From: Streptomyces hygroscopicus
GTDB lineage: Bacteria; Actinomycetota; Actinomycetes; Streptomycetales; Streptomycetaceae
DNA length: 64,000 nucleotides
Assembly: GCA_002021875.1 (NCBI GenBank)
Contig: CP018627.1
Location: 4,154,001 to 4,218,000, forward strand
Reading direction: 5' to 3'
Shown here: piece by piece, positions 1 to 8,171 of the stretch
How the letters are laid out: every line of letters begins with the position of its first letter
How positions within the stretch are numbered: the stretch's first letter is position 1
Position numbers and translations under genes: made by a program
Notes under the pieces: model-generated
What the model saw: only the letters and a program-made list of their open reading frames with translations
Databases searched by the model: none
Told to the model about the DNA's origin: nothing

Positions 1-724
1 CGGCTTCATCTGGGCCGCCGAGCACGGCGTGGACGTCACCAACAACAGCTATTACACCGACCCGTGGTACTTCAACTGCACCACCGACCCGGACCAGAAG
101 GCCCTGGTCGAGGCGGTGCGCCGGGCCTCGTCGTACGCGGAGCGCAAGGGCGTGGTGAATGTGGCCGCGGCGGGCAACGAGAACTACGACCTGACCTCGG
201 ACACCATCACCGACCCCTCCAGCCCCAACGACACCACCCCCGGTGACCGGGAGGTGGACCCGAGCGTCTGCCTGGACATCCCGACCCAGCTGCCGGGTGT
301 CGTCACGGTCGCCTCGACCGGCGCCAAGAACCTCAAGTCCTCGTTCTCCAACTACGGCCTCGGGATCATCGACATCGCGGCCCCCGGCGGCGACAGCACC
401 ATCTACCAGAAGCCGGAGCCCCCGGCGACCAGCGGTCTGATCTACAACACGCTGCCGGGCGGGCAGTACGGCTACATGGCGGGCACCTCGATGGCCTCGC
501 CGCATGTCGCCGGAGTCGCGGCGCTCGTCAAGAGCACCCATCCGCACGCCTCCCCCTGGATGGTGAAGGCACTGCTGAAGGCCGAGGCCGATGACCTCGC
601 CTGCCCGACGCCGTACGACATCGACGGCGACGGCACGGTCGACGCGGTGTGCGAGGGCAGCAAGCGCTACAACGGCTTCTACGGTGCCGGGCTCGCGGAC
701 GCCCTGGACGCCGTCGAGAAGTGA
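1..724 (+). CDS. S8 family serine peptidase (subtilase), C-terminal part
   Basis: Only the C-terminal part is in the window; the frame is open from base 2 and the start lies upstream. The protein should be a secreted subtilisin-like endopeptidase. Seen: the oxyanion-hole region (VAAAGNENYD, Asn near base 175) and the catalytic serine motif GTSMASPHVAGVAALVK, with the Ser codon at 488-490. The Asp and His of the triad must lie upstream. After the catalytic Ser the chain continues through an Asp-rich stretch (DIDGDGTVDAV) that may bind calcium, then ends at GLADALDAVEK without a sorting or membrane segment. The paired cysteines (CTTD, CLDI, CPTP, CEGS) suit an exported protein. A strong hairpin follows the stop at 741-778. 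Confidence 0.93.
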   Translation, partial: GFIWAAEHGVDVTNNSYYTDPWYFNCTTDPDQKALVEAVRRASSYAERKGVVNVAAAGNENYDLTSDTITDPSSPNDTTPGDREVDPSVCLDIPTQLPGVVTVASTGAKNLKSSFSNYGLGIIDIAAPGGDSTIYQKPEPPATSGLIYNTLPGGQYGYMAGTSMASPHVAGVAALVKSTHPHASPWMVKALLKAEADDLACPTPYDIDGDGTVDAVCEGSKRYNGFYGAGLADALDAVEK

Positions 725-740
725 CCGGCTGACACAATGC

Positions 741-778
741 ACGGGCCGCCGGGGTGGATCAGCCGCCCGGCGGCCCGT
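741..778 (+). terminator. Intrinsic terminator-like hairpin after the subtilase
   Basis: Perfect 13-bp arms at 741-753 and 766-778 (ACGGGCCGCCGGG and its complement) enclose a 12-nt loop, 17 bases after the subtilase stop. There is no U-tract, which is usual for Streptomyces terminators. Confidence 0.75.
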
Positions 779-816
779 ACACGTCCCCCAGGTAGCGGCG
801 AGAGGACCCCGTTCCC

Positions 817-1338
817 GTGCACCACGACGCCCCCTGGGGACCGCTGGCCCCGCGGCCGGCCTTCTGGCTGCTGATCCGGTTCGTGCTGACCGTGCTGCTT
901 CTGCCGCTGTGGTGGGCGCTGATCGTGGTGATCTTCCTCGGCTTCATCGCCTTCGGGATCGTGGCCGAGATCTTTACGGTCATCCCCGGGTTCGAGAAGG
1001 GGTTCCTCGGCCTGATGGACAAGTTCGGGGACAGCGTGGCGGTGTGGCCCGCCTGGTGCGTGACGCTCCCGGAGCTGCGGCACGAGGGCGACGCGGCCTT
1101 CTACCGGGCCCGGGTCGACAAGCGCATCGCCGCCTGGACCAGCAAGGAGCTGGCCGCCCAGAAGGCGAAGAAGGCCCCGCCGCCGGGCCCGCACGACGTC
1201 GACGTGCGCGAGTACCGCGGGGTGGGCGCGGGCTATGTCATCGAGGCGGCGCGGGCCCGGGGCTGGGAGCTGAGCCATGACCGCCCGTCGGACCCGCTGC
1301 GGGTGGTCCGGCTGAGGCGGCTGCCCGCCACGGCCTGA
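817..1338 (+). CDS. Hypothetical membrane protein, 173 aa
   Basis: I do not recognise a named family. The GTG start is supported by an AGAGG ribosome site at about 801-805. Residues 12-55 hold one long or two close hydrophobic segments (FWLLIRFVLTVLLLPLWWAL and IVVIFLGFIAFGIVAEIF). A cytoplasmic, charged C-terminal half (about residues 85-173) follows, with a Lys/Ala-rich stretch (AAQKAKKAPPPG) and a C-terminal segment ending in RVVRLRRLPATA. This suggests a small inner-membrane anchor with a soluble tail. It converges with the lysoplasmalogenase gene; the stop codon lies inside a 29-bp direct repeat that recurs at the end of that gene. Confidence 0.75.
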   Translation: MHHDAPWGPLAPRPAFWLLIRFVLTVLLLPLWWALIVVIFLGFIAFGIVAEIFTVIPGFEKGFLGLMDKFGDSVAVWPAWCVTLPELRHEGDAAFYRARVDKRIAAWTSKELAAQKAKKAPPPGPHDVDVREYRGVGAGYVIEAARARGWELSHDRPSDPLRVVRLRRLPATA

Positions 1339-1421
1339 CGAGCGCCGGTTGCGGCCCGACGGGTGCCCGTTCCAGTCTGACGAGCGCCTCTCACGGCCCG
1401 ACGAGCGCCGGTTGCGGCCCG
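1330..1421. repeat. 29-bp direct repeat spanning a convergent gene junction
   Basis: The sequence beginning ACGGCCTGACGAGCGCC occurs at 1330-1358 and again at 1393-1421 with one difference (T to C at base 7). The period is 63 bp. Copy one covers the stop of the upstream + strand gene; copy two lies in the last codons of the lysoplasmalogenase gene. Confidence 0.85.
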
Positions 1422-2086
1422 GTACGCGGGAGCGTGCCGCGCGTCGCTCCCGCCATCAGCAGCCACTGGGCGGCGATATAGGTGGCCATGATCCAGAACT
1501 GGGGCACCGGCGGCCGTGGCCAGTCGGCCAGCCCGGCCGCGATCAGGGTGTCGGACAGCATGAACAGCGCCCCGCCGAGCCCCGTCCACGGGCCCGCCCC
1601 GAGCGCGGCCAGCGCCATGACCGTCAGCAGCAGGCTGTAGCCCGCGACGGGAAGCCGCAGATGCGAGGCGAGGCCGGGCCACAGCAGCGCCACCGTGCCC
1701 AGCCACGCGGCCCCGTACCCGGCGGCCACCCAGGGCGCCGTACGAGGCCACCCGGCGCGGGCGAACAGGGCGCCCCGCCCGGCAGGGGTGAACAGCGCCA
1801 GGTAGCAGAGGTGCCCGGCCGCGAAGCACCCCATTCCGGCCAGGAACGCGGTCTCACCGCCGATCTGCAGCAGCACATCGCCGCCACAGCCGCACACCAG
1901 CGCGGCGGGGAGCGGCCACGGCCCGCCGCGCACCAGGGCCCAGGCGGCGAGGACGGGCATCAGGGCGGGCTTGGTGAGGTGAACGACGGTGGTGGCGTCC
2001 ATGAGCAGCGCGCCCAGGTGAACGGCGGTCAGCAGCGCGAAGAGGGCGGGCAGGGCCCTCGTCGCGCGCCCGGCGGCGGCCGTCAC
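1391..2086 (-). CDS. Lysoplasmalogenase / YhhN family integral membrane protein
   Basis: A 231-aa polytopic membrane protein, mostly hydrophobic with about eight predicted helices. Motifs typical of the YhhN (lysoplasmalogenase) family are visible: MDATTVVHLTKPALMPVLAAW near the N terminus, CGCGGDVLL, GMGCFAAGHLCYL and GGALFMLSDTLIA. The family hydrolyses the vinyl-ether bond of lysoplasmalogens in animals; the bacterial role is less certain. The start is GTG at 2086, overlapping the stop of the upstream sterol-desaturase-like gene by 4 bp (GTGA), so the two are translationally coupled. Pairing with a fatty-acid hydroxylase-type oxygenase suggests a shared role in membrane lipid remodelling (inference). 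Confidence 0.85.
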   Translation of the reverse strand: MTAAAGRATRALPALFALLTAVHLGALLMDATTVVHLTKPALMPVLAAWALVRGGPWPLPAALVCGCGGDVLLQIGGETAFLAGMGCFAAGHLCYLALFTPAGRGALFARAGWPRTAPWVAAGYGAAWLGTVALLWPGLASHLRLPVAGYSLLLTVMALAALGAGPWTGLGGALFMLSDTLIAAGLADWPRPPVPQFWIMATYIAAQWLLMAGATRGTLPRTGPQPALVGP

Positions 2087-3033
2087 CGCACGCTCTCGCC
2101 GACCGGCTCCCGCGGCCCGGCCTCCGGAGGCGACCCGGGCTCCGTAGCAGGCCCGATCTCCGTAGCAGGTCCGCCCTCCGAAGCAGGTCCGCCCTCCGGG
2201 ACCGGCCCGGGCTGCCAGCCCGGCCCCCTGAAGACCCGGCCCGCCCGCTCCCGCCAGCCCCGCGCCGCCGCGATGTCGCGGGCGATGGCCGCGTACTCGT
2301 GCGTGGCCACCCGCAGTGGGTTGTAGGTGTCGATGTTCTTCGTCAGGCCGTAGACGGGCCGCTCGATCTCGGGGACGGAGGACCCGAAGAGCCGGTCCCA
2401 GACGATGAGGATGCCCCCGAAGTTGCGGTCCAAGTAGCCACCTTGGGAGGCGTGGTGGACGCGGTGGTGCGAGGGGGTGTTGAAGACGAACTCGATGGGG
2501 CGCGGCAGGGTGCCGATCCGCTCGGTGTGGATCCAGAACTGGTAGACGAGGTTCACCGACGAGCAGAACGCCACCGCCGCGGGGTGCACCCCGAGCGCGA
2601 TCATCGGCACGTAGAACGGCCACACGGTCCAGGTGGTCCAGGGCTGCCGCAGGGCGGTGGTGAAGTTGAAGTTGCGGCTGGAGTGGTGCACCACATGGCA
2701 CGCCCACAGGATGCGGATGACATGGTGCCCGCGGTGCGACCAGTAGTAGAAGAAGTCCTGGGCGAGCAGCATCAGCGGCAGCGTCCACCACAGCACCGGG
2801 ACGCGCAGTGGGGTGAGTTCGTAGATGGCGGCGTAGATCGCCACAATCGGGATCTTCCACACCAGGTCGAAGACGAGGCTGCCGAGCCCCATGGTGACGC
2901 TGGTCGCGGCGTCCTTCGCCGCGTAGCCCTCGGCATCGTCGTCGGGATGGAAGCGGTAGCTCGCCATCTCCACGACGGTGAGCAGGACAAAGGCCGGTAT
3001 CGACCACAACACGGCATTGGGCAGGTGCGGCAT
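2083..3033 (-). CDS. Sterol desaturase / fatty acid hydroxylase superfamily protein
   Basis: A 316-aa membrane di-iron oxygenase. The three histidine clusters of the superfamily are present: HRGHH (about residues 101-105), HVVHHSS (about 113-119) and PSHHRVHH (about 193-200), with four or so hydrophobic segments around them. It is likely to hydroxylate or desaturate a lipid at the membrane; the substrate cannot be read from sequence. The last 50 residues are an unusual low-complexity tail of GGPASEGGPATEIGPATEPG type (a 6-residue repeat), which is not part of the catalytic domain. The ATG start at 3033 faces a short AT-richer intergenic region shared with the divergent lipoprotein gene. Confidence 0.9.
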   Translation of the reverse strand: MPHLPNAVLWSIPAFVLLTVVEMASYRFHPDDDAEGYAAKDAATSVTMGLGSLVFDLVWKIPIVAIYAAIYELTPLRVPVLWWTLPLMLLAQDFFYYWSHRGHHVIRILWACHVVHHSSRNFNFTTALRQPWTTWTVWPFYVPMIALGVHPAAVAFCSSVNLVYQFWIHTERIGTLPRPIEFVFNTPSHHRVHHASQGGYLDRNFGGILIVWDRLFGSSVPEIERPVYGLTKNIDTYNPLRVATHEYAAIARDIAAARGWRERAGRVFRGPGWQPGPVPEGGPASEGGPATEIGPATEPGSPPEAGPREPVGESVR

Positions 3034-3153
3034 GTCCGCAACATAGAACCGCTCATAAGGCCGCCGCTAGGGGTAGTTACCAACAAGTATGGTAGATGGG
3101 ATGTCAACAACAGGGGTCGCCCAGGGGCGCATGGCCGATTAAGCTCCCCGCCT
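3034..3153. promoter_or_regulatory. Divergent promoter region between desaturase and lipoprotein genes
   Basis: This 120-bp region is locally AT-richer than its flanks. It contains an inverted repeat TACCA-7nt-TGGTA at 3078-3094 and, on the minus strand, a TTGACA hexamer at 3107-3102. No good -10 box sits at the standard distance from that hexamer, so the hexamer may be fortuitous. The inverted repeat could be a repressor site (inference). Confidence 0.4.
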
Positions 3154-4065
3154 GTGCGCAGAGCCAGAGAACGGTTCCGGACCGGCGGCACAGCCCTCGC
3201 CTGCTTGCTGTCGGCGCTCACCACGGGGTGTTCCTCCGGGTCGGGCGACGATGACTCCCCCTCACCCCTGATGGCCGCGGTGGGGCACATCTCGGTCGCG
3301 GGCGCGACGGGGGCCCAGGTCTCCTATCTCGACGCCGACCGGGTGCGCTCCCTGGAGAAGGGCGGCTCCCAGCGGTTCCGCACGGTCGGCCAGGCGGGCA
3401 GCCCACTGCTGAGCGGCTACCGCTTCAACGCCCATGCCTACGGCCTCGATCAGGCCATGATCGACACCGATGTGACCAATGGCTACGCCGGGCACTGGGA
3501 CGGCTCGTTCGACGCGGACGGCATCACCGCCAAGCTCAAGGCGGGCGGTTTCGCCCGGAGCACCTGGCACGGCGAGACCATCTGGAAGAGGGAGGGCATA
3601 ACCCTCCGGATCGCCCGGGACGAGCTCTCCTTCGGCTTCGCCGGCAAGGACCTGTCCTCGGTGCGCCCGGCCAAGGGCAAGTCCCTGGCGGACGACCCGG
3701 ATTACCAGGCCCTGGACCGCTGCCTGGGCGATGCCTACCGGGTCGACTTCGGCGGGAAGAACGCCGAGCACGCCAAGAACACCGTGCGCCTGTCGGCCAC
3801 CGGACAGCGGGCGAAGTCCGCGAAGGAGACATCCGGGGTCATCTGCGCCCTCACCGACGGCAAACGGGCCGCCGAGCGCGCCGCCGACCGGCTGAGGTCC
3901 GTCATCGAGCAGCGGGCCCCGCGCTTCGACGGCGCCAAGGTGACCGTTCTCACCGGGGATTCGCCCGGCGTGCGGGTCACGGTGCCCGACCGCCCGGGAG
4001 ACAAGCGCGCCGGCCGCATCCTCACCAGCGACATCGATCTGCAATTGGCCCTGTCCAAGCTCTGA
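3154..4065 (+). CDS. Putative secreted lipoprotein, unknown function
   Basis: The GTG start at 3154 gives a 303-aa protein with a classic lipoprotein signal: basic RRARERFR, hydrophobic TALACLLSAL, then lipobox LTTGC followed by SSGSGDDDS. After the Cys there is a soluble domain of about 270 residues with no family I recognise. It includes YLDADRVRSLEKG, a region rich in Asp/Gly (DTDVTNGYAGHWDGSF), and a C-terminal part with one conserved-looking Cys pair (ALDRCLGDAYR, VICALTDG) that could form a disulfide outside the cell. No strong Shine-Dalgarno precedes the start. A hairpin at 4116-4131 follows the stop. Confidence 0.8.
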   Translation: MRRARERFRTGGTALACLLSALTTGCSSGSGDDDSPSPLMAAVGHISVAGATGAQVSYLDADRVRSLEKGGSQRFRTVGQAGSPLLSGYRFNAHAYGLDQAMIDTDVTNGYAGHWDGSFDADGITAKLKAGGFARSTWHGETIWKREGITLRIARDELSFGFAGKDLSSVRPAKGKSLADDPDYQALDRCLGDAYRVDFGGKNAEHAKNTVRLSATGQRAKSAKETSGVICALTDGKRAAERAADRLRSVIEQRAPRFDGAKVTVLTGDSPGVRVTVPDRPGDKRAGRILTSDIDLQLALSKL

Positions 4066-4115
4066 CCCACCGCCCGGCCCCGACGCCCCGTCAACCCCGG
4101 GGCTCCGCCTGCCCC

Positions 4116-4131
4116 GACCGGCCCGCCGGTC
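4116..4131 (+). terminator. Terminator-like hairpin
   Basis: GACCGGC-CC-GCCGGTC forms a perfect 7-bp stem between the lipoprotein gene and the exonuclease gene. Confidence 0.55.
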
Positions 4132-4166
4132 AGGGTTGTCGGCGGCGGCCCGTATCCTCATTGACC

Positions 4167-5153
4167 ATGCTCGAAGACCCCACGACAGCCGCACCGCACC
4201 CCGCACCGCCGTCCTCCTGGCCGGCCGCCTATCCGCAGGGTTACGCGGTCGTCGACGTGGAGACCACCGGCCTGGCCCGCGACGACCGGATCGTCTCCGC
4301 GGCGGTCTACCAGCTCGACGCCCGGGGCGCGGTGCAGGACCACTGGTACACCCTGGTCAATCCGGAGCGCGACCCGGGCCCGGTGTGGATCCACGGCCTC
4401 ACCGAGGAGGTGCTCGAGGGCGCCCCGCGCTTCCCCGAGATCGCCGGGGAGCTCGCCGAGCGCCTGGCCGACCGCGTCCTGGTCGCGCACAACGCCGCCT
4501 TCGACTGGTCGATGCTCGCCCGGGAGTACGCCCGTTCCAAGAGCGCCGCGCCCGTGCGGCAGCGGCTGTGCACCATCGCCCTCTCCAAGGAGCTGGGCCT
4601 GCCGCTGCCCAACCACAAGCTGGAGACCCTCGCCGCGCACTACGGAGTGGTCCAGCGGCGCGCCCACCACGCCCTGGACGACGCGCGGGTGCTCGCCGAG
4701 ACCTTCCGGCCCAGCCTCCACCGGGCCGCCGAGACCGGGCTGCGCCTGCCGCTGCTGGCCTGCCAGCCGCTCACCGAGTGGTCCGACGGCCCGGCGATCG
4801 GCCGCCAGCGCTCGTACCGGCAGACCTGGCGCCCCAGCCGCAAGCGCCCCGCCTGCCCCTACCCCAACCCCGGGCGCTACGAGCCGGGCGGGCAGCTTGT
4901 CCAGGGCATGCGGGTGGCGTTCTCCGGGGACACCTCCGTCGACCGCGAGCTGCTGGAGGACCGGGCGATCGAGGCCGGGCTGCACGTGGCCACCAGCGTC
5001 TCCCGGCTCACCAGCGTGCTGGTCACCAACGACCCCGACTCGCCCACGTCCAAGACCGCCAAGGCCCGGTCCTTCGACACGCCCGTGATCGACGAGGCGG
5101 CGTTCATGCAGCTCCTCCAGGACGTCACCCCAGCGCCGCCGACAAACAGGTGA
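4167..5153 (+). CDS. DEDDh 3'-5' exonuclease with C-terminal BRCT domain
   Basis: A 328-aa protein. Residues about 20-190 are a DnaQ/epsilon-type exonuclease: motif ExoI VVDVETTGL, ExoII HNAAFDW, and ExoIII HHALDDARVLAE with the catalytic His. All acidic metal ligands are present. The C-terminal 90 residues (from about GMRVAFSGDTSVDRELLEDRAIEAG to the end) match a BRCT fold. BRCT-DEDDh fusions are common in actinobacteria and probably act in DNA repair or proofreading; the partner is unknown. The ATG at 4167 is preferred over an in-frame TTG six bases upstream because it begins MLEDPTTAAP without extra residues. Confidence 0.92.
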   Translation: MLEDPTTAAPHPAPPSSWPAAYPQGYAVVDVETTGLARDDRIVSAAVYQLDARGAVQDHWYTLVNPERDPGPVWIHGLTEEVLEGAPRFPEIAGELAERLADRVLVAHNAAFDWSMLAREYARSKSAAPVRQRLCTIALSKELGLPLPNHKLETLAAHYGVVQRRAHHALDDARVLAETFRPSLHRAAETGLRLPLLACQPLTEWSDGPAIGRQRSYRQTWRPSRKRPACPYPNPGRYEPGGQLVQGMRVAFSGDTSVDRELLEDRAIEAGLHVATSVSRLTSVLVTNDPDSPTSKTAKARSFDTPVIDEAAFMQLLQDVTPAPPTNR

Positions 5154-5216
5154 AGTCGGCGCGACGCGCCCGGCCGCCGCTCGCCCGCCACCGCGCGGGC
5201 CCGCACGCTGAGGCGC

Positions 5217-5450
5217 ATGGCACGTTGTGAGGTATGCGGAAACGATTACCGGATGACATTCGAGGTGCACGCGCAGGGCGATGTGCACGTCTTCGACTGT
5301 TTCCAGTGCGCCATCCACCGCATGGCGCCCATCTGCGAACACTGCCGCGCCCAGATCATCGGGCAGGGCGTGGAGGCGGACGGCCAGTTCTTCTGCTGTG
5401 CGCACTGCGCTCGGGCGGAAGGGAAGGTGGGCATCGTCGACCATGTGTGA
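5217..5450 (+). CDS. Small cysteine-rich zinc-binding protein, 77 aa
   Basis: The protein begins MARCEVCGNDY and carries CxxC pairs at residues 4/7 and near CEHC and CCAHC, plus histidines (FEVHAQGDVHVFD, CAIHRMAP). This arrangement could bind one or two zinc ions in a rubredoxin-like or treble-clef fold. I have seen this family annotated as prokaryotic metallothionein-like or hypothetical; the exact function is not known to me. It is transcribed with its flanking genes and lies just before a long hairpin. Confidence 0.8.
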   Translation: MARCEVCGNDYRMTFEVHAQGDVHVFDCFQCAIHRMAPICEHCRAQIIGQGVEADGQFFCCAHCARAEGKVGIVDHV

Positions 5451-5462
5451 ACCCGGCCACCT

Positions 5463-5511
5463 GCGTGGATTGTGCCTGGGCCGCCCCCAGCGGCCGAGGG
5501 ACAATCCACGC
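5463..5511 (+). terminator. Long two-step hairpin before SURF1
   Basis: Perfect 11-bp outer arms at 5463-5473 (GCGTGGATTGT) and 5501-5511 enclose an inner GGCCGC-5nt-GCGGCC stem. It ends 17 bases before the SURF1 start and so may be either a terminator for the small zinc protein or an attenuator for SURF1. Confidence 0.6.
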
Positions 5512-5528
5512 CGAGTAGGGTCAAGGAC

Positions 5529-6338
5529 GTGTACCGCTTCCTGTTGACCCGGCAGTGGGTGATCCTCACACTCGTCGCCCTGGCGCTGATCCCGACGATG
5601 ATCAGGCTGGGCTTCTGGCAGCTGCACCGCCATGAGCACCGGGTCGCGCAGAACCAGCTGATCGGGGACAGCCTCGCCGCCCCTGCCGTGGCCGTCGACA
5701 AGCTCACCTCCCCCGGTCGTACGGTCGCCCGCGACGACACCTGGCGCACGGTGACCGCCACCGGCATCTATGACACCGCCCATGAGGTCGTCGTCCGCCA
5801 GCGCACCGGCTCCGACGAGCAGTCCATCGGCTACTTCGTCCTCACCCCGCTGCTGCTCCCGGACGACCGCGCGGTCCTGGTCAACCGGGGCTGGATCCCG
5901 GCCGGTACGGACCTCACCGCGTTCCCCAAGGTCCCCGCCGCCCCCTCCGGCAAGGTCACCGTCACCGGCCGGCTGAAGGCCGACGAGACCACCGGCAACA
6001 GCGGCATCAAGGACAAGCAGGGGCTGCCGCCCCGCCAGGTCTCGCTGATCAACAGCGAGCAGCAGGCGAAGGCACTGTCCCGGCCCGTCCTCGGCGGCTA
6101 TATCGAGCTCACCTCGTCCTCCCCCAAGGGCGACAAGCAGCCCCAGCCGGTCCCCGCGCCCAACCACAGCGACATCGGCCCGCATATGGCGTACGCCGTC
6201 CAGTGGTGGCTGTTCTCCGCCGGTGTGCCCATCGGCTGGGTCGTCCTGGCCCGCCGCGAGCGCCGGGACCGCGCCGCCGAGGCCGCGAAGGCGGCGGCCA
6301 TCCCGGAGAAGGTCCCCGCCGCGGCCACGGCGGACTGA
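5529..6338 (+). CDS. SURF1 family cytochrome oxidase assembly protein
   Basis: A 269-aa membrane protein with the SURF1 layout: an N-terminal transmembrane helix (WVILTLVALALIPTMIRL), the family motif GFWQLHRHEHR directly after it, a periplasm-facing domain with LVNRGWIPAG, and a C-terminal transmembrane helix (AYAVQWWLFSAGVPIGWVVL) ending in basic residues. SURF1 proteins help haem a insertion into the aa3-type cytochrome c oxidase. GTG at 5529 is chosen because AGGG lies 8 bases upstream and the sequence begins MYRFLLTRQW as in actinobacterial homologues; an in-frame ATG at 5472 would start inside the hairpin. Confidence 0.92.
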   Translation: MYRFLLTRQWVILTLVALALIPTMIRLGFWQLHRHEHRVAQNQLIGDSLAAPAVAVDKLTSPGRTVARDDTWRTVTATGIYDTAHEVVVRQRTGSDEQSIGYFVLTPLLLPDDRAVLVNRGWIPAGTDLTAFPKVPAAPSGKVTVTGRLKADETTGNSGIKDKQGLPPRQVSLINSEQQAKALSRPVLGGYIELTSSSPKGDKQPQPVPAPNHSDIGPHMAYAVQWWLFSAGVPIGWVVLARRERRDRAAEAAKAAAIPEKVPAAATAD

Positions 6339-6360
6339 GCGCCATCCGGGCCTAGGATCC

Positions 6361-6377
6361 GCCTTCCGGGGGAAGGC
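6361..6377 (+). promoter_or_regulatory. Hairpin containing the GH15 Shine-Dalgarno
   Basis: GCCTTCC-GGG-GGAAGGC is a perfect 7-bp stem. The 3' arm holds the GGAAGG ribosome-binding sequence, 8 bases before the ATG of the GH15 gene, so folding would hide the site. Confidence 0.5.
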
Positions 6378-6385
6378 GCCCGGAC

Positions 6386-8167
6386 ATGGCCCAGCACATC
6401 GACGACTACGCCCTCATCGGCGACCACCAGACGGCGGCCCTGATCAGCCGCCATGGCTCGATCGACTGGCTGTGCCTGCCCCGCTTCGACTCAGCGGCCT
6501 GTTTCGCCGCGCTCCTCGGCGGCCGTGACAACGGCCACTGGCGGCTCGCCCCCAAGGGCGCGGGCGCCTGCACCCGCCGCGGCTACCTCGACGACTCCCT
6601 CGTCCTGGAGTCGGTCTGGGAGACGGAGACCGGCACGGTCAAGGTCATCGACTTCATGCCGCAACGCGATCGCGCCCCCGACGTCGTCCGTATCGTCGAG
6701 GGCGTCTCCGGCAGCGTCGAGATGCTCGGCGTCCTCCGGCTGCGCTTCGACTACGGCCGGATCGTCCCCTGGATGCGCCGCACCGACGGCCACCGGATCG
6801 CGGTCGCCGGGCCGGACTCCGTATGGCTGCGCTCGGAGCCCGAGGTCCACACCTACGGCAAGGACTTCAGCACCCGCTCCGAGTTCACCGTCTCGGCCGG
6901 GGACCGAGTGGCCTTCGTGCTCACCTGGCACCCCTCCCACGAGCCCCGCCCCCGGCTCATCGACCCGTACGACTCCCTCCGCTCCAGCCTGGCGGACTGG
7001 CGCGACTGGGCCGCCCGCTGCCGCTACGAGGGCCCGCACCGGGACGCCGTCATCCGCTCCCTGATCACCCTCAAGGCGCTCACCTACGCCCCGAGCGGCG
7101 GCATCGTCGCGGCCCCCACCACCTCGCTGCCCGAACGGCTCGGCGGGGTCCGCAACTGGGACTACCGCTACTGCTGGCTGCGCGACTCCACCCTCACCCT
7201 GAACGCCCTGCTCCGCGCCGGCTACCACGAGGAGGCCGCCGCCTGGCGCGACTGGCTGCTGCGCGCGATCGCCGGTGACCCGGCCGAGCTGCAGATCATG
7301 TACGGCCTCGGGGGCGAGCGCCGGCTCCATGAGCACGAGCTGCCCTGGCTGGAGGGATACGAGCGGTCCGCCCCGGTCCGGGTCGGCAACGGCGCGGTCG
7401 ACCAGCGCCAGCTCGACGTCTACGGCGAGGTGCTCGACACCCTCCACCTCGCCCGCGCCTCCGGGCTGCCCGCCGAACCGCACGCCTGGAAGATCCAGAC
7501 CGCGCTCATGGACTTCCTGGAGTCCGCCTGGCGCGACCCCGACGAGGGGCTGTGGGAGGTCCGCGGGCCCCGCCGCCACTTCGTCCACTCCAAGGTCATG
7601 GCCTGGGTGGCCGCCGACCGCGCCGTCCGCACCATGGCGGCCGCCCCCGAACTGAGCGGCGACGCGAACCGCTGGCGCGCCATGCGCGACGCCGTCCACC
7701 GCGAGGTCTGCGAAAAGGGCTACGACCCCGAGCGGTCCACCTTCACCCAGTCCTACGGCTCCGCCGAGCTGGACGCCGCGACCCTGCTCATCCCCCGCGT
7801 CGGCTTCCTGCCGGCCACCGACCCCCGCGTCATCGGCACCATCGACGCGGTCCGCCGCGAACTCAGCGAGGACGGCCTGATCCGCCGCTACACCGTCGCC
7901 GACGGTGTGGACGGCCTCCCCGGCTCCGAGGGCGCCTTCCTCGCCTGCTCCTTCTGGCTCGCCGACGCCCTCCACCTGGCCGGCCGCCACAAGGACGCCG
8001 GCGCGCTCTTCGAACGCCTCCTCACGCTCCGCAACGACGTCGGACTGCTCGCCGAGGAGTACGATCCGGCGACCGGCCGACAGCTCGGCAACTTCCCCCA
8101 GGCGTTCAGCCACATCGGCCTCGTGGGGACCGCCCTCACCCTCGCGGAACGGCCCAGGGCAGACTGA
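6386..8167 (+). CDS. Glycoside hydrolase family 15 protein (glucoamylase/trehalase type)
   Basis: A 593-aa cytoplasmic protein with no signal peptide. The N-terminal beta-sandwich (about 1-200) begins with the family hallmark IDDYALIGDHQTAALISRHGSIDWLCLPRFDS. The C-terminal (alpha/alpha)6 barrel follows, with GGVRNWDYRYCWLRDSTLTL and DEGLWEVRG-type segments and a late Glu-rich region (LLAEEYDPATGRQLGNFPQAFSHIGL) expected to supply the second catalytic acid. Actinobacterial members of this length include intracellular trehalases and glucan glucohydrolases; substrate cannot be fixed here. The next gene (SDR) starts 4 bases after the stop, so they form an operon. Confidence 0.93.
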   Translation: MAQHIDDYALIGDHQTAALISRHGSIDWLCLPRFDSAACFAALLGGRDNGHWRLAPKGAGACTRRGYLDDSLVLESVWETETGTVKVIDFMPQRDRAPDVVRIVEGVSGSVEMLGVLRLRFDYGRIVPWMRRTDGHRIAVAGPDSVWLRSEPEVHTYGKDFSTRSEFTVSAGDRVAFVLTWHPSHEPRPRLIDPYDSLRSSLADWRDWAARCRYEGPHRDAVIRSLITLKALTYAPSGGIVAAPTTSLPERLGGVRNWDYRYCWLRDSTLTLNALLRAGYHEEAAAWRDWLLRAIAGDPAELQIMYGLGGERRLHEHELPWLEGYERSAPVRVGNGAVDQRQLDVYGEVLDTLHLARASGLPAEPHAWKIQTALMDFLESAWRDPDEGLWEVRGPRRHFVHSKVMAWVAADRAVRTMAAAPELSGDANRWRAMRDAVHREVCEKGYDPERSTFTQSYGSAELDAATLLIPRVGFLPATDPRVIGTIDAVRRELSEDGLIRRYTVADGVDGLPGSEGAFLACSFWLADALHLAGRHKDAGALFERLLTLRNDVGLLAEEYDPATGRQLGNFPQAFSHIGLVGTALTLAERPRAD

Positions 8168-8171
8168 CTCC

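Noticed and set aside
2560..2780. The sterol-desaturase gene as part of a hopanoid or carotenoid cluster
   Set aside because: No squalene, hopanoid or carotenoid enzyme is nearby; only a lysoplasmalogenase-like gene is coupled.
3102..3107. TTGACA as a -35 box for the desaturase gene
   Set aside because: No acceptable -10 hexamer lies 16-18 bp downstream.
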